DNA of 64,000 nt from Alloyangia pacifica. GTDB taxonomy: Bacteria > Pseudomonadota > Alphaproteobacteria > Rhodobacterales > Rhodobacteraceae. Made by a program: the position numbers and the translations under genes. A model generated the notes under the pieces. That model saw only the letters and a program-made list of their open reading frames with translations, ran no database searches and was not told the DNA's origin. This document shows positions 16,872 to 25,406 of this stretch, piece after piece. Location: positions 1-64,000 of the forward strand of contig NZ_CP022195.1 of the NCBI RefSeq assembly GCF_003111685.1, written 5' to 3'. Position 1 is the stretch's first letter. Each line of letters starts with the position of its first letter.

Positions 16872-18893
16872 TCAGCAGAGGCAGTCGTAGGTCTCGAACT
16901 CCAGCGCCGCGATGAACGGCTGCAGATTCTGCGGATCCGAGGGGTCGGGATCGATGAGCACGGCGACCAGATCGCCGATGCCGGGCATATAGCCCTCGTG
17001 CGCGGCGGCCTGAGCGAGGAGGCTCTGCACCTCTGTATCGGTGCCGAACCCTGGGTCGATCACGTCGAGAAAGCCCATGTCCTGGCTGTCGGTCAGTTCC
17101 CAGATCGCGCGCTGAACGACCCAGCCGCTGGTCCCGCTGGTCTCGAACTGCTGGTTGAGGATCCAGCTCACCAAGTCGAGGTTCTCGGCCGCGCTCTGGC
17201 CGTTGAAGACCGAGGCGCCGTTCAGCGCGAAGACATCGGTCACCTGAGGATCGCTCGACAGCACAAGCCTGCCGGTGACCACCGGGGCGAGATCGATATC
17301 CTCGGCGCCGGTGATCGGCTCGTGGCGGCTGACGCAATAGGCCTGATCAAGGTAGAGACCGTCGAGGCGCGCATTGCCCTCCCCCTGCAGGATGCGGACA
17401 TCATAGGCCGCATCCTCGACCGGCCGGACGAGATCGGTGGCCCGGACCTGGAAGGTGACGGTCTCGGGAAGGGCGGCGACCCAGCTTTCCAGCGAGTTCG
17501 CATCGCCGCAATAGGTGACCTCGAGGCTGGCGCTGGCGGTCGCGCCTTCGGTGTCGGCGACGGTGACCGCGTAGCTCGCAGTATGGCTCTGGCCGATATC
17601 CAGCGCGGCATAAGCGTCGGCGCCGTCGAAGATGAAGCTGTCCTCTGCGGTGAGCAGCACCGAGACTCCGTCGGAGAGCGTCACGGCAGGTCCGCCCGCG
17701 ACGATCGCCTGGCCATCGATCATGGTGACCGCCACGTCGGCGCTGTCGCTGTCCGAATAATTGTCTGAAAAATCAACCAGAATGAGCGTGTTGGCGCAGT
17801 CCATCGCGGCGGCGTCGATGGCGCTTGGCGGGTCGTTTGGCGGCGGTAGCTTGCACAGTCCAAGATCGACCTGCGCGGTGTCCTTGGCGGTGACGCAGAT
17901 CATCCCCGAGAGTCCGCCGCCGTCCACGTCGCTGTCCCGGCTGTCGTCGGAGCCCTGCTCCTGCAGGGTGAACTCTGTGCCGTCGGGGGCGACGCCGACG
18001 ATCCGGTACTCGCCGACCGGCAGCCCGTCGAAGCGGTAGCTGCCGCTGGCGTCGGTTACCGTGGTGATCGGCTGGCCGTCGGCCCCCAGCACCGGCTCGC
18101 CCTGCGCATCGAGCAGCTTGATGAGCACGCCGGATTTCACTGGCTCGCTGCGAGTAGCGTTCTGGATGAAAGGCTGAAAATTGACATTGTCGATGCCCGC
18201 GCCCCTGCCGCCGACCAGGGAGGTGGACACAAAGTCGATGCGGTTCAGGCCGGCGGAGAGCTCTACCTCCAGCTCGATGCGCCCGTCCTCGGTGACGACC
18301 ACGGATTCGACCACCTTGCCATTGATCCGAATCTCGAAGCGGTTGCCCGCGTCCCCGGCGCCGAGGTTGCGATAGGCATCGAGGCTGAGAAGGTAGCTCC
18401 CGCCGGCGTCGAGGCGGAAGCTGCGGCTCCAGGTGCCGCCCTGGTCGAGTTCGACAATCGTGTTGTCCGGGGCGTTGCCCGCGTGACCTGCCTGGGCGCC
18501 GACGACGAGGTCGATGACAGCGGCGCCGGTGCTTTTCCAGTCGCCGTAAGAGGCGACATTGTAGCGGGTGCAGGTGACGCTTTCGTAGCTGGTCGCGCCG
18601 GTGAAGACCGGATCGCCGAGCGTGATCTCAACCTCGACGTCCTGCTGGCCATCGCAATCGAGATCGCACCAGACGAGCCCGGCGATCGAGCCTGTGGGCG
18701 GCGGCGTTTCCTCCTTGCAGGAGATGATGCGTCCGTCGGAGCCCCCCGAGGCGCACCAGTAGGTCCAGAAGTAGCTGATCGGCCAGTCGCAGTCGCGGAG
18801 CTCGACCTCCTTTGGCTGCGCCAGGCACTTGAAATAGGTGAAACACTCAAATGCCGAATGGTGGGAGTCGTACCACGAACGATAGTAAGTCAT
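16872..18893 (-). CDS. SdrD B-like (prealbumin-fold) surface adhesin-like protein
   Basis: A 673-residue acidic protein. The N-terminus (about 1-60) is Cys- and aromatic-rich (HSAFECFTYFKCLAQ, WPISYFWTYWC). Next is GSIAGLVWCDLDCDGQQD, the Ca-binding start of an SdrD B domain; a carbohydrate-binding-like beta-sandwich (about 130-240, SRSFRLDAGGSYLLSL); and a second SdrD-type segment (VTDASGSYRFDGLPVGEYRIVGV). Ig/cadherin-like stretches follow, and a C-terminal domain resembling thioester/Cys-rich surface modules ends in ETYDCLC. No classical signal peptide or sorting tail is visible. The VPEID gene starts 38 bases downstream, so it belongs to the XrtE operon. Adhesion or matrix anchoring is inferred. 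Confidence 0.6.
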   Translation of the reverse strand: MTYYRSWYDSHHSAFECFTYFKCLAQPKEVELRDCDWPISYFWTYWCASGGSDGRIISCKEETPPPTGSIAGLVWCDLDCDGQQDVEVEITLGDPVFTGATSYESVTCTRYNVASYGDWKSTGAAVIDLVVGAQAGHAGNAPDNTIVELDQGGTWSRSFRLDAGGSYLLSLDAYRNLGAGDAGNRFEIRINGKVVESVVVTEDGRIELEVELSAGLNRIDFVSTSLVGGRGAGIDNVNFQPFIQNATRSEPVKSGVLIKLLDAQGEPVLGADGQPITTVTDASGSYRFDGLPVGEYRIVGVAPDGTEFTLQEQGSDDSRDSDVDGGGLSGMICVTAKDTAQVDLGLCKLPPPNDPPSAIDAAAMDCANTLILVDFSDNYSDSDSADVAVTMIDGQAIVAGGPAVTLSDGVSVLLTAEDSFIFDGADAYAALDIGQSHTASYAVTVADTEGATASASLEVTYCGDANSLESWVAALPETVTFQVRATDLVRPVEDAAYDVRILQGEGNARLDGLYLDQAYCVSRHEPITGAEDIDLAPVVTGRLVLSSDPQVTDVFALNGASVFNGQSAAENLDLVSWILNQQFETSGTSGWVVQRAIWELTDSQDMGFLDVIDPGFGTDTEVQSLLAQAAAHEGYMPGIGDLVAVLIDPDPSDPQNLQPFIAALEFETYDCLC

Positions 18894-19408
18894 ATGTTAC
18901 CCCGAACAGCCCGGCCCACGTGGCGGGCGATACTCTGCGTGTCGAACAGCGATCCGTCACGGACACAGCCGATACCCTCAAGACCCTCAGTGGCGTGATC
19001 CCGGGCCGCGCCGCGGACAGCCAGGACCCCGGCACGTCGATGGCGTGCCAAGCCGACTCGAGCCGGGTGCCGTCGCACCCTGGGTCCTTGATACGCCCTT
19101 ATCCCTAACCTTGAATTAATGCGGCCTTGGTGCGGGCGGTGGCGCCATGTGTGTTCGCGGCGCGTGGCCACATCATGTAGACGTGGTCCGGCGCCAGCGG
19201 GCCGGCGGTCCCTCATCTCTTAACCGGCTGGAAAGAGTGGAGCAGCGCGCCCCGCATCGGGGGCGGCGCGAGTCGCCCCTTTGGCCTGCTGCGACAGGCA
19301 ACGCCCGCCGCTGCAGGCTCCTCTTAATGCTCCCCGGAAGACACTGACCCGAGCTTCGATTGGGCGCTTTTGCCCATGCCTCTCGAACCTGCACAAGGGA
19401 GACACCCG
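18894..19408. promoter_or_regulatory. Divergent intergenic region between the SdrD-like gene and ghsA
   Basis: This 515-base stretch separates two divergently transcribed units and must hold promoters for both. No open frame here looks coding in either strand. A slightly AT-richer spot lies at about 19105-19125 and GC-rich palindromes at about 18995-19040. AAGGGAG (19395-19401) is the ribosome-binding site of the following gene. No operator I can name is visible. Confidence 0.35.
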
Positions 19409-19669
19409 ATGTCCGATGGATTTGCCAAGCACGCGTCAGGACTTTCCAGCCCGGCCACCGAACTCTACGACATCACCCCCGACGATGCCGCGGATCTTGC
19501 CGTGGTGCCGCGCGCCGTGGCGGTTGCGACCAGCGGCACGGTCCGGATGACCACCGTAGGCGGCACGACGGCGACGGTCTATGTCGTCGCCGGCTGCCCC
19601 TTTCCGGCGCGCGCGCGGCGCATCTGGGCGACCGGCACCAGCGCCACCTCCATCGTGGGGCTGGCCTGA
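19409..19669 (+). CDS. ghsA: GTA head-spike base protein, Rcc01079/GhsA family
   Basis: An 86-residue protein (MSDGFAKHASGLSSPA, then ELYDITPDDAADLAVVPRA, VRMTTVGGTTATVYVVAGCPFPARARRIWATGT). Size and pattern match the spike-base family named for Rhodobacter capsulatus rcc01079 (GhsA), a component of the head spike of the gene transfer agent RcGTA. Similar proteins occur in phages. The stop codon overlaps the next start (TGATG at 19667-19671), so the two are translationally coupled, as ghsA and ghsB are expected to be. ATG 19409 is favoured by AAGGGAG 7 bases upstream over an earlier ATG at 19370. The match is from memory of the family, not from a search. Confidence 0.7.
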   Translation: MSDGFAKHASGLSSPATELYDITPDDAADLAVVPRAVAVATSGTVRMTTVGGTTATVYVVAGCPFPARARRIWATGTSATSIVGLA

Positions 19670-22041
19670 TGTTCGTCGGTGTTCGGATCGGCATGAGCCC
19701 GGGGGCCACGACGCCCGGCGCGCCCGGGGACCCCGTCCCGCCGCTGCCGGGCGGTTCCGGAACCGTGGATCTCTCCTCCGGGGCGTCGCTGGCCTTTCCC
19801 GAGGGCAACCTCGAGCAGGACCTCGCCGGCAGCCAGCTTGCGCTGCAGACCACCTGGAGCGCCGCGGCGGATGGCAACAACCTGTTCTTCCCGCTGTCAG
19901 CGGACGGGGTGACGGCGTTTTTCGCCCATCTGCGCCTGCCGATGGAGCTGCGCAACACGAGCAACCGTTTCGCACTGGTTTCGGGGTTTTCGGACAGCAG
20001 CAGCGATTTCTTCACGCTGAGCTACTTCGGTGCGGCGCAGGGGACACCCGGCTTGCGCAACAGGATGGTGGCCGGCGTTCGGACGCAGACGGCGAGCTCG
20101 CTCGAGATCACCGAAGAGGACTTCCTGATCGTCGCCACCACGGGGGCCAGTGCCACCCAGCTGCGGCTGGATTGGTACGGTCCGGACGGCAGCAGGCATG
20201 CGGGCGGGCTGAGCGGCAGCTTCGGGCCGGTCAATATCTCGTCGACCGACGGCTTCTTCACCCTTGGCGCCAACGCCGGGGTGGCCGCCGATCCGATGCC
20301 CGCGGACGGTTATCCCGACAATGTGGCTCTGGGCTGGCCCGGCGAGATCCGCGCCTGCGGCTTCGTCAAGTCGGGCGAGCCCGGCGTGCCGATCCCCGAG
20401 GCCGTCTGGCAGGAGATCGCAACGGGCGACGACGTGGCGGCGGCGCTCTCGGGCACCGTGCCGCTGTTCCTGCGGGTCTTCGACGGTACTGCGGCCTCGC
20501 TCGCCGCGCCGGGCCCGGGCGACATGACCCATGCCTCGACGGCCTGGCCCTTGGTCGCCAGCCTGCGCCCGGGCGGCAGCGTGGGACGCTCGGCCTTGTC
20601 CGGCTGGCTGAGGCCGGATCGCCACGCGGACGGTTTCGTCTACGGCATCGCGGCCGGAGAGACCTCGCGCGAGGTGACCCTTGCCGGGACGGCGGATGCC
20701 GCGCTCGACGGGCAGGCCGTGCGGGTGCGGCTGGTCTACGAGGACGGCACGATCGCGGTGGACTGGACGTCTCTGGGGACGATCAGCGGCGGTGCCTTCT
20801 CGGGCACGGTGAGCGTGCCCTACGGGCTGGATCGCGGCTGGATCGGGGCGACGCAATACGACCTCGGTGACGGCGAGATCGTGGCCGAGGATCGGGACCG
20901 CTGGGGCGTTGGCTGGAAGATCATGCCGCTTGGCCAGTCGCAGCTCGCGGTGCACATGCTGAAGATCACCCATCGGGGGCGGAAGACCAGCAATGCGCTG
21001 GTCTCCTATGCGCATGAGAACCCGCGCATGGTCAACAGCCCCGCCAGCCTGCTGCCGAGCCTGCACCGGCTTGGCAGAGGCTGGACGCTTTCGGACGGCG
21101 CGTCGGCTTTTGCCGACCAGCTTGCCGCGCTCGGTGTCGGCTGCCCGGTGATGATCCTGCCGGACGCGGTCGACGGCACCGGGCCGGACAGCTTGTTGGA
21201 CGACAGCTCGGGCGCGCGGAACTGGTCGGAGTTGAGCGGTCGGCTCGCGGCTTTCGGCCATGACGTCTCTTGCGTGGTGATGAACTGGGCGACGCAGGGC
21301 TGGTCGACCCGGGGCAGCGTGGCCGAGACGCTAGAGGCGCTGATCTACGGCACCGGCAGCTATGGCGGGACCGTCGACCATTGCCTGAATGACGAGCTGC
21401 GCGCCGGCTGGCAATTTGGGCTCTCGCCGGCCACCCGCCATGCGCAGGGCAACCATGAGTACGCCCGCCAGCCGCAGATCGACTATGCCAATGCCGCCGG
21501 CCTCAGTGTGGGCCTGCCGGTTTCCGACTATGCGATCACCACGCTCGATGACGTGCATCCCGATGGCAACAAGACGGGCAACATCACCATGGGCGCACGC
21601 CTGGCGCTTCTGGCGGCGCAGATGATGGGCGTGGCAACGCCCGCAAAGCCGCATTTCACCGGCGCGATGCGCGCGGGCGGCACCATTGCCGTCAGCGTCT
21701 CGCTGCCCAATGGCGGGTCGCTCTACAGCCCGGCGCCCACGGCGCTGACCGGGTTCCAGGTGGACGAGGGCAGCGGCTGGACCGGCGCGGGTTTCACCGC
21801 GGCGATCAACGGAAACGCGGTGCTGCTGACCCGGGACAGCGGGGCGTTCCCCGCAGGAACGCAGCTGCGCTACCTTGCCAACGGCGAGACCCGCAACGGG
21901 CTGGACGGCACGGACGAGGACCGGATCGTCTCGGGAATGCTGTACGAGACCTGGGCGGGGGACATACTCGGCCTCGGCGTGCCGGTGCTCGGCTCGGTGA
22001 GCGGCGGCGCCTGGGTCTCGGGCTGGAGCGCGGTGACCTGA
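19669..22041 (+). CDS. ghsB: GTA head-spike/capsule-binding protein, Rcc01080/GhsB-like
   Basis: A 790-residue protein beginning MFVGVRIGMSPGATTPG and rich in Gly, Ala and beta-forming residues. Residues about 25-230 look like a beta-rich fibre domain and the middle (about 230-400) is a carbohydrate-binding-like segment. The region about 420-650 resembles an SGNH-type hydrolase by its LDDVHPDG motif (Asp627/His630). No GDSL block was found, so esterase activity is uncertain. In R. capsulatus the second spike gene rcc01080 (ghsB) follows rcc01079 directly and the spikes bind the cell capsule. The same order and coupling occur here, beside capsule-type glycosyltransferases. A phage tail-spike origin is possible. 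Confidence 0.65.
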   Translation: MFVGVRIGMSPGATTPGAPGDPVPPLPGGSGTVDLSSGASLAFPEGNLEQDLAGSQLALQTTWSAAADGNNLFFPLSADGVTAFFAHLRLPMELRNTSNRFALVSGFSDSSSDFFTLSYFGAAQGTPGLRNRMVAGVRTQTASSLEITEEDFLIVATTGASATQLRLDWYGPDGSRHAGGLSGSFGPVNISSTDGFFTLGANAGVAADPMPADGYPDNVALGWPGEIRACGFVKSGEPGVPIPEAVWQEIATGDDVAAALSGTVPLFLRVFDGTAASLAAPGPGDMTHASTAWPLVASLRPGGSVGRSALSGWLRPDRHADGFVYGIAAGETSREVTLAGTADAALDGQAVRVRLVYEDGTIAVDWTSLGTISGGAFSGTVSVPYGLDRGWIGATQYDLGDGEIVAEDRDRWGVGWKIMPLGQSQLAVHMLKITHRGRKTSNALVSYAHENPRMVNSPASLLPSLHRLGRGWTLSDGASAFADQLAALGVGCPVMILPDAVDGTGPDSLLDDSSGARNWSELSGRLAAFGHDVSCVVMNWATQGWSTRGSVAETLEALIYGTGSYGGTVDHCLNDELRAGWQFGLSPATRHAQGNHEYARQPQIDYANAAGLSVGLPVSDYAITTLDDVHPDGNKTGNITMGARLALLAAQMMGVATPAKPHFTGAMRAGGTIAVSVSLPNGGSLYSPAPTALTGFQVDEGSGWTGAGFTAAINGNAVLLTRDSGAFPAGTQLRYLANGETRNGLDGTDEDRIVSGMLYETWAGDILGLGVPVLGSVSGGAWVSGWSAVT

Positions 22042-22046
22042 GCGCC

Positions 22047-22523
22047 TCAACGTGTCTCTGCCAGAAAGCCGCGCAACCTTGCGACGAGGGCATCGCGGGC
22101 GGGGCTCGGCGCCTCGCTCGCGGGCTCGAGCGCGGGTGCCCGCAGCAGCGGGGCGATCTCGTTCACCTCCCAGGCGACATGCACCCCGCGCAGCCCCTCG
22201 ACGTGTTTGGCTGTGGCCAGCTGGTGATCGTTGCGATGTTCGCCGAACCCATGGCGGCGCGGGACGATGATCAGGGGTTTTCTCAGCCGTTTGGCCGAGA
22301 GGATGGTGCCGACGCCGGCGTGGGCGACGACCACGCGGGCGGCGGCGAAGCGGCGTTCGAACTCGGCAGGGGGCAGCGCGGCGTGAACCATGAGATTGGG
22401 CCAGCTTCCGGCCGTGACGCCGGTCTGCGCGACGATGGGCTCGTCAAGCTCGGGGGCGATGGCGTCGAGGGCATCGATCAGCCGATCGAAGGGCAATTGC
22501 GTGCCGACGCTCGCGAAGATCAC
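22047..22523 (-). CDS. Alg13/PssE-like glycosyltransferase catalytic subunit
   Basis: A 158-residue protein of the GT28 C-terminal type. It starts VIFASVGTQLPFDRLI with a GTG codon at 22523 that overlaps the stop of the upstream gene (GTGA). The UDP-sugar site is suggested by VVAHAGVGTILSAKRLRKPLIIVPR, the classical GxGT/E-loop of MurG and Alg13. In EPS loci such small proteins pair with an Alg14-type membrane partner to form one two-part glycosyltransferase, as in PssE/PssD. The partner is encoded just upstream. It adds one sugar, identity unknown, to the lipid-linked repeat. Confidence 0.75.
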   Translation of the reverse strand: MIFASVGTQLPFDRLIDALDAIAPELDEPIVAQTGVTAGSWPNLMVHAALPPAEFERRFAAARVVVAHAGVGTILSAKRLRKPLIIVPRRHGFGEHRNDHQLATAKHVEGLRGVHVAWEVNEIAPLLRAPALEPASEAPSPARDALVARLRGFLAETR

Positions 22524-22969
22524 AGGATCGAGCCCGCGTAATCGACGCCGGTGTCCCGCGCCACGTGTTCCCATTGGCTGAGCGACAGATGCGCCCAGCG
22601 TCGGGCGAGCGTGCCGGATTTGGACATGCTTTCGGCATTGGCCACGCTGTCGATCCAGATCGTGCGGGCGCCGAAAAGGCGCCCCCCGGCGATCGCCAGC
22701 AGGCCGGACATCGCGCCGGTGCTGAGAATGACCTGCGGCCGCCAGGTCAGAAGGCACCAGAACACCCGCAGCGCCGCCAGAACCGCCAGCGCCGGGCGGT
22801 CGCGGTTGCAATCGGGCACGATGACCGCGGGGGTCGCGTTAAAATGTTCGGGCAACCCCCCCATGGTGGTCATGTAGAGCACCTCGTGCTCGGCAAATGC
22901 CTCCCGCAGCAGGCAGAGTTGTTGCCAGTGCCCGCCGGCGGAGGCAACTGCAAGTACACGCTGAACCAT
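22520..22969 (-). CDS. Alg14/PssD-like glycosyltransferase membrane subunit
   Basis: A 149-residue protein with the Alg14 start VLAVASAGGHWQQLCLL, a hydrophobic membrane-facing segment around 60-80 (ALAVLAALRVFWCLLTW), then VILSTGAMSGLLAIAGGRLFG and IWIDSVANAESMS. Alg14-type proteins anchor the catalytic Alg13-type subunit on the membrane and bind the acceptor. The following gene starts inside its stop codon, giving equimolar expression of the two halves. A 186-base gap separates it from the beta-helix gene upstream, so it may have its own promoter. Confidence 0.75.
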   Translation of the reverse strand: MVQRVLAVASAGGHWQQLCLLREAFAEHEVLYMTTMGGLPEHFNATPAVIVPDCNRDRPALAVLAALRVFWCLLTWRPQVILSTGAMSGLLAIAGGRLFGARTIWIDSVANAESMSKSGTLARRWAHLSLSQWEHVARDTGVDYAGSIL

Positions 22970-23155
22970 TCAACTCACCTCATTGGGACTCGGAACTCTG
23001 CCCGGGGACGCCGCGCAATCCCTGCGACTCTCTCCCTGCCGCGAGGAGTGTCGGCACATTTTCCTAACTCGTGGTAAACGCGGCCCCTCGGCAGGGATTG
23101 GTCACTGCAAAGCGGCCAATCCGCGGGCTCTGCTCAGGGCCTCTCGGGGATAAGA

Positions 23156-24496
23156 TCATTGCCATTCGATCGCCCCGAGGTCCGGCAGGTGCCCCTTGGG
23201 GCGCGCGGTGCCGAAGCGGTCGCGCGGCGGTGCCAGCGACGGGTCGGCGCGGTCGACCAGCGGATTGTCCGGTGCAACGCTGCGGAAATCCCCCTCCAGC
23301 AGCCGCGGAAACAGGCGAATTGGTTGACGCAGGATCATGTTGCCGCGCGGCGTCATCAGCGGCGATTCCTGCGCCATCCGCGAGATCAGCCCGGCGGCGA
23401 CGTTCCCCGCGATGCGCACGTCGTGCGCGGGCGCGCCATCCTTTTTGTCCTGCACGAGGATCCACGGGTGCGTCGTGCCCGGTGTGCCGCGGGCATGCAC
23501 CACCGTGTTGTTGAGGATCGTGACGCCCCGGCCGCCATAGACAGCGATGCCGTGGTAGGCGCTGACCGAGATGATGTTGTTCTCGATGCGCAGCCCGTCG
23601 AAGGCGCCGTCGAAGAGGCCGATGCCCTGCAGCACGCAGCGCAGCGGGTGGTCCTGTGGCCCGGTCCATTCGAGGATCGTATTGCGCGCCAGAACCAGGT
23701 CCCGCACCGGCTGGCGCTGCCCGTCGCCGGGCTTGTTCGCCCAGGACTGGATGCCGTCGTCATGGTTGTCGTTGATTTTTATGCAATTGCCGATCTCGTT
23801 GTCCTCGACCCGGCTCCCATCGCCGAGCACCCGGATCGCATCGCCGGAGAAGCCGTAAATCCGGTTGCCGTGCGCGGTGGCGCCGTCGCCTTCGAGCGTG
23901 AGCCCGAAATTCGTGCCCGTCAGGCGGCTGTCGAAGAGTCCACTCTCCGCGCCGCGCAGGAGCACGCCGTTTGGAGCCCAGTTCCGCGTCCAGTCCTCGA
24001 GCCCCCACCCGAGGTAGGCCGAGGGCGCGTCGGGGCTGCCGCGCAGCTCCAGCGCCTCGAGGCGGATGCGCGCGGTGCCGCGCGCCGCCTGTACCAGCGC
24101 CGGCGGCAAGCCGCCCGGCGCTCTTGGCCAGAGCCGGAGGCCCGTGAATGTGAGCCCGCTGCCCCGGTCGATGCGCAGCGCATCCATGTGCACGGTGCCG
24201 GGCTCTGCCGGGAGGATGCGCAGGGGAGGAACGAAGCCGGGGGCCTGCAGCGCCACCCTGCCGTAAGTGCCGGGCAGGAGCAGAATCCGGTCGCCGCCGC
24301 GAACCTCGGCGCTGTTCAGCGCGGCCCAGAGGCTGGTCCAGGGGCTGTCCGGCTGTCCGGATCCGGGACCGCGCGCTGCGCCGGGGGGCGCGACGTAGTG
24401 ATCGCGGGCGAGGGCGGGGGCGGCGCTGAGCAGCGCGAGGGCGAGCGCCAGCCCGCGGCAGAGGCGCAGGGTTGAGCGTGGGCGCGGGTCAGGCAC
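23156..24496 (-). CDS. Secreted right-handed beta-helix protein of the EPS locus
   Basis: A 446-residue protein with a signal peptide (LRLCRGLALALALLSAAPALA, written here as residues 10-30), followed by HYVAPPGAA and SPWTSLWAAL. This is the start common to pectate-lyase-like parallel beta-helix proteins. Successive coils carry LTFTGLRLW, FGLTLEGDGATAHGNRIYGF, VEDNEIGNC, VLARNTILEW, LRIENNIISVS and VTILNNTVVH, which align as asparagine-ladder turns. It is probably periplasmic or extracellular and may lyse, epimerise or bind the polymer. No catalytic residues can be assigned. It overlaps the GT2 gene upstream by 8 bases, placing it in the glycosyltransferase operon. Confidence 0.7.
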   Translation of the reverse strand: MPDPRPRSTLRLCRGLALALALLSAAPALARDHYVAPPGAARGPGSGQPDSPWTSLWAALNSAEVRGGDRILLLPGTYGRVALQAPGFVPPLRILPAEPGTVHMDALRIDRGSGLTFTGLRLWPRAPGGLPPALVQAARGTARIRLEALELRGSPDAPSAYLGWGLEDWTRNWAPNGVLLRGAESGLFDSRLTGTNFGLTLEGDGATAHGNRIYGFSGDAIRVLGDGSRVEDNEIGNCIKINDNHDDGIQSWANKPGDGQRQPVRDLVLARNTILEWTGPQDHPLRCVLQGIGLFDGAFDGLRIENNIISVSAYHGIAVYGGRGVTILNNTVVHARGTPGTTHPWILVQDKKDGAPAHDVRIAGNVAAGLISRMAQESPLMTPRGNMILRQPIRLFPRLLEGDFRSVAPDNPLVDRADPSLAPPRDRFGTARPKGHLPDLGAIEWQ

Positions 24497-25406
24497 GCTG
24501 GCTCTGACCCTGGCTCAGGCGCTGCAGGCGAAGCAGCACCGACAGGCCGCGCAGCGCCGGATCGCCGGGCCGCGCGCCGATGGCGCGGGCGATCGCCTCG
24601 CGCGCCGCGTCGCGCTGGCCGAGGCGGCGCAGGGCCCCGGCCAAGGTGCGCCATTGCTGCGCCATCTGCTCGGGATGGCGGGCGAAGCGGGCCTCGTGCT
24701 TGTCGAGGATGCGGCGCCGTGCGGCGGCCCAGAGCTGCAGTTCGCGGGTGAGGCTGTTGGCCGAAAACGTCTGGATCACCAGCGGTGCGTCAACGAAGGC
24801 GAAGCTGCCATGGTCCGACAGGCGCAGCGCGCAGTCCCAGTCCTCGAGCGCCGAGAGGGTCGTGTCGAAGCCGCCGATCCGGGTCAGGACGGCGCGCCGC
24901 GCCATCAGGGTCTGCGTGCTGATGAGGCTGCGCGCGAGCAAAGCTTCGGAGAGATCGCCCTCGACCCGCGCAAGCTCGGGGCCGGGGACGTAGCGCGGGG
25001 CAAGGCGCGCCGCCGCCTCCTGCCCGGGGGCGGAGGAGATCAGCATGCCGCAATAGGCGGCGATATCGCCCATGCCGCGGTCGCGCAGCCGGCGCATCTG
25101 GCGTTCGAGTTTTTCGGGCAGCCACTCGTCGTCGCTGTCCTGGAAGGCGATCCAATCGCCCCGCGCCTCGGCAAGGCCGCGGTTGCGCGCCGCAGAGGGG
25201 CCGGCGTTGCGCGGGCTGGCGATGACGCGCAAACGCGGGTCGGACATTGCGCGGGCGCGGGCCAGCGTGGCGTCGGTCGAGCCGTCATCGACGACGATCA
25301 GCTCGAAATCGCGCCAGCTCTGGCGCAGGACGCTCTGGATGGCGGCGGCGATGCTGGCCTCGCGGTTGTAGGCGGGCAGCACCACCGAGACGGCGGGGGC
25401 GCTCAT
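24489..25406 (-). CDS. Family 2 glycosyltransferase
   Basis: A 305-residue GT-A fold enzyme: SVVLPAYNREASI, FELIVVDDGSTDAT, GPSAARNRGLAEARGDWIAFQDSDDEW. The last part holds the DxD-type metal site (DSDD) that binds the nucleotide sugar. A C-terminal helical segment with TPR-like repeats (RRLGQRDAAREAIARAIGARPGDPALR) follows. No membrane helix is seen, so it acts at the cytoplasmic face. The ATG overlaps the stop of the other GT2 gene (ATGA) and its own end overlaps the beta-helix gene, so the three are coupled. Donor and linkage are unknown. Confidence 0.8.
   Translation of the reverse strand: MSAPAVSVVLPAYNREASIAAAIQSVLRQSWRDFELIVVDDGSTDATLARARAMSDPRLRVIASPRNAGPSAARNRGLAEARGDWIAFQDSDDEWLPEKLERQMRRLRDRGMGDIAAYCGMLISSAPGQEAAARLAPRYVPGPELARVEGDLSEALLARSLISTQTLMARRAVLTRIGGFDTTLSALEDWDCALRLSDHGSFAFVDAPLVIQTFSANSLTRELQLWAAARRRILDKHEARFARHPEQMAQQWRTLAGALRRLGQRDAAREAIARAIGARPGDPALRGLSVLLRLQRLSQGQSQRA

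Noticed and set aside
16624..17337. A 237-residue extension of the VPEID peptide frame to an earlier start
   Set aside because: The extra N-terminal part overlaps the SdrD-like gene and is Arg-rich shadow sequence; the internal ATG 16833 has a good ribosome-binding site and a signal peptide directly after.
19669..22041. Naming the protein as a GDSL esterase
   Set aside because: Only a DxxH motif near Asp627/His630 is visible; no GDSL or Gly/Asn blocks in the right order could be found, so hydrolase activity is only mentioned as possible.
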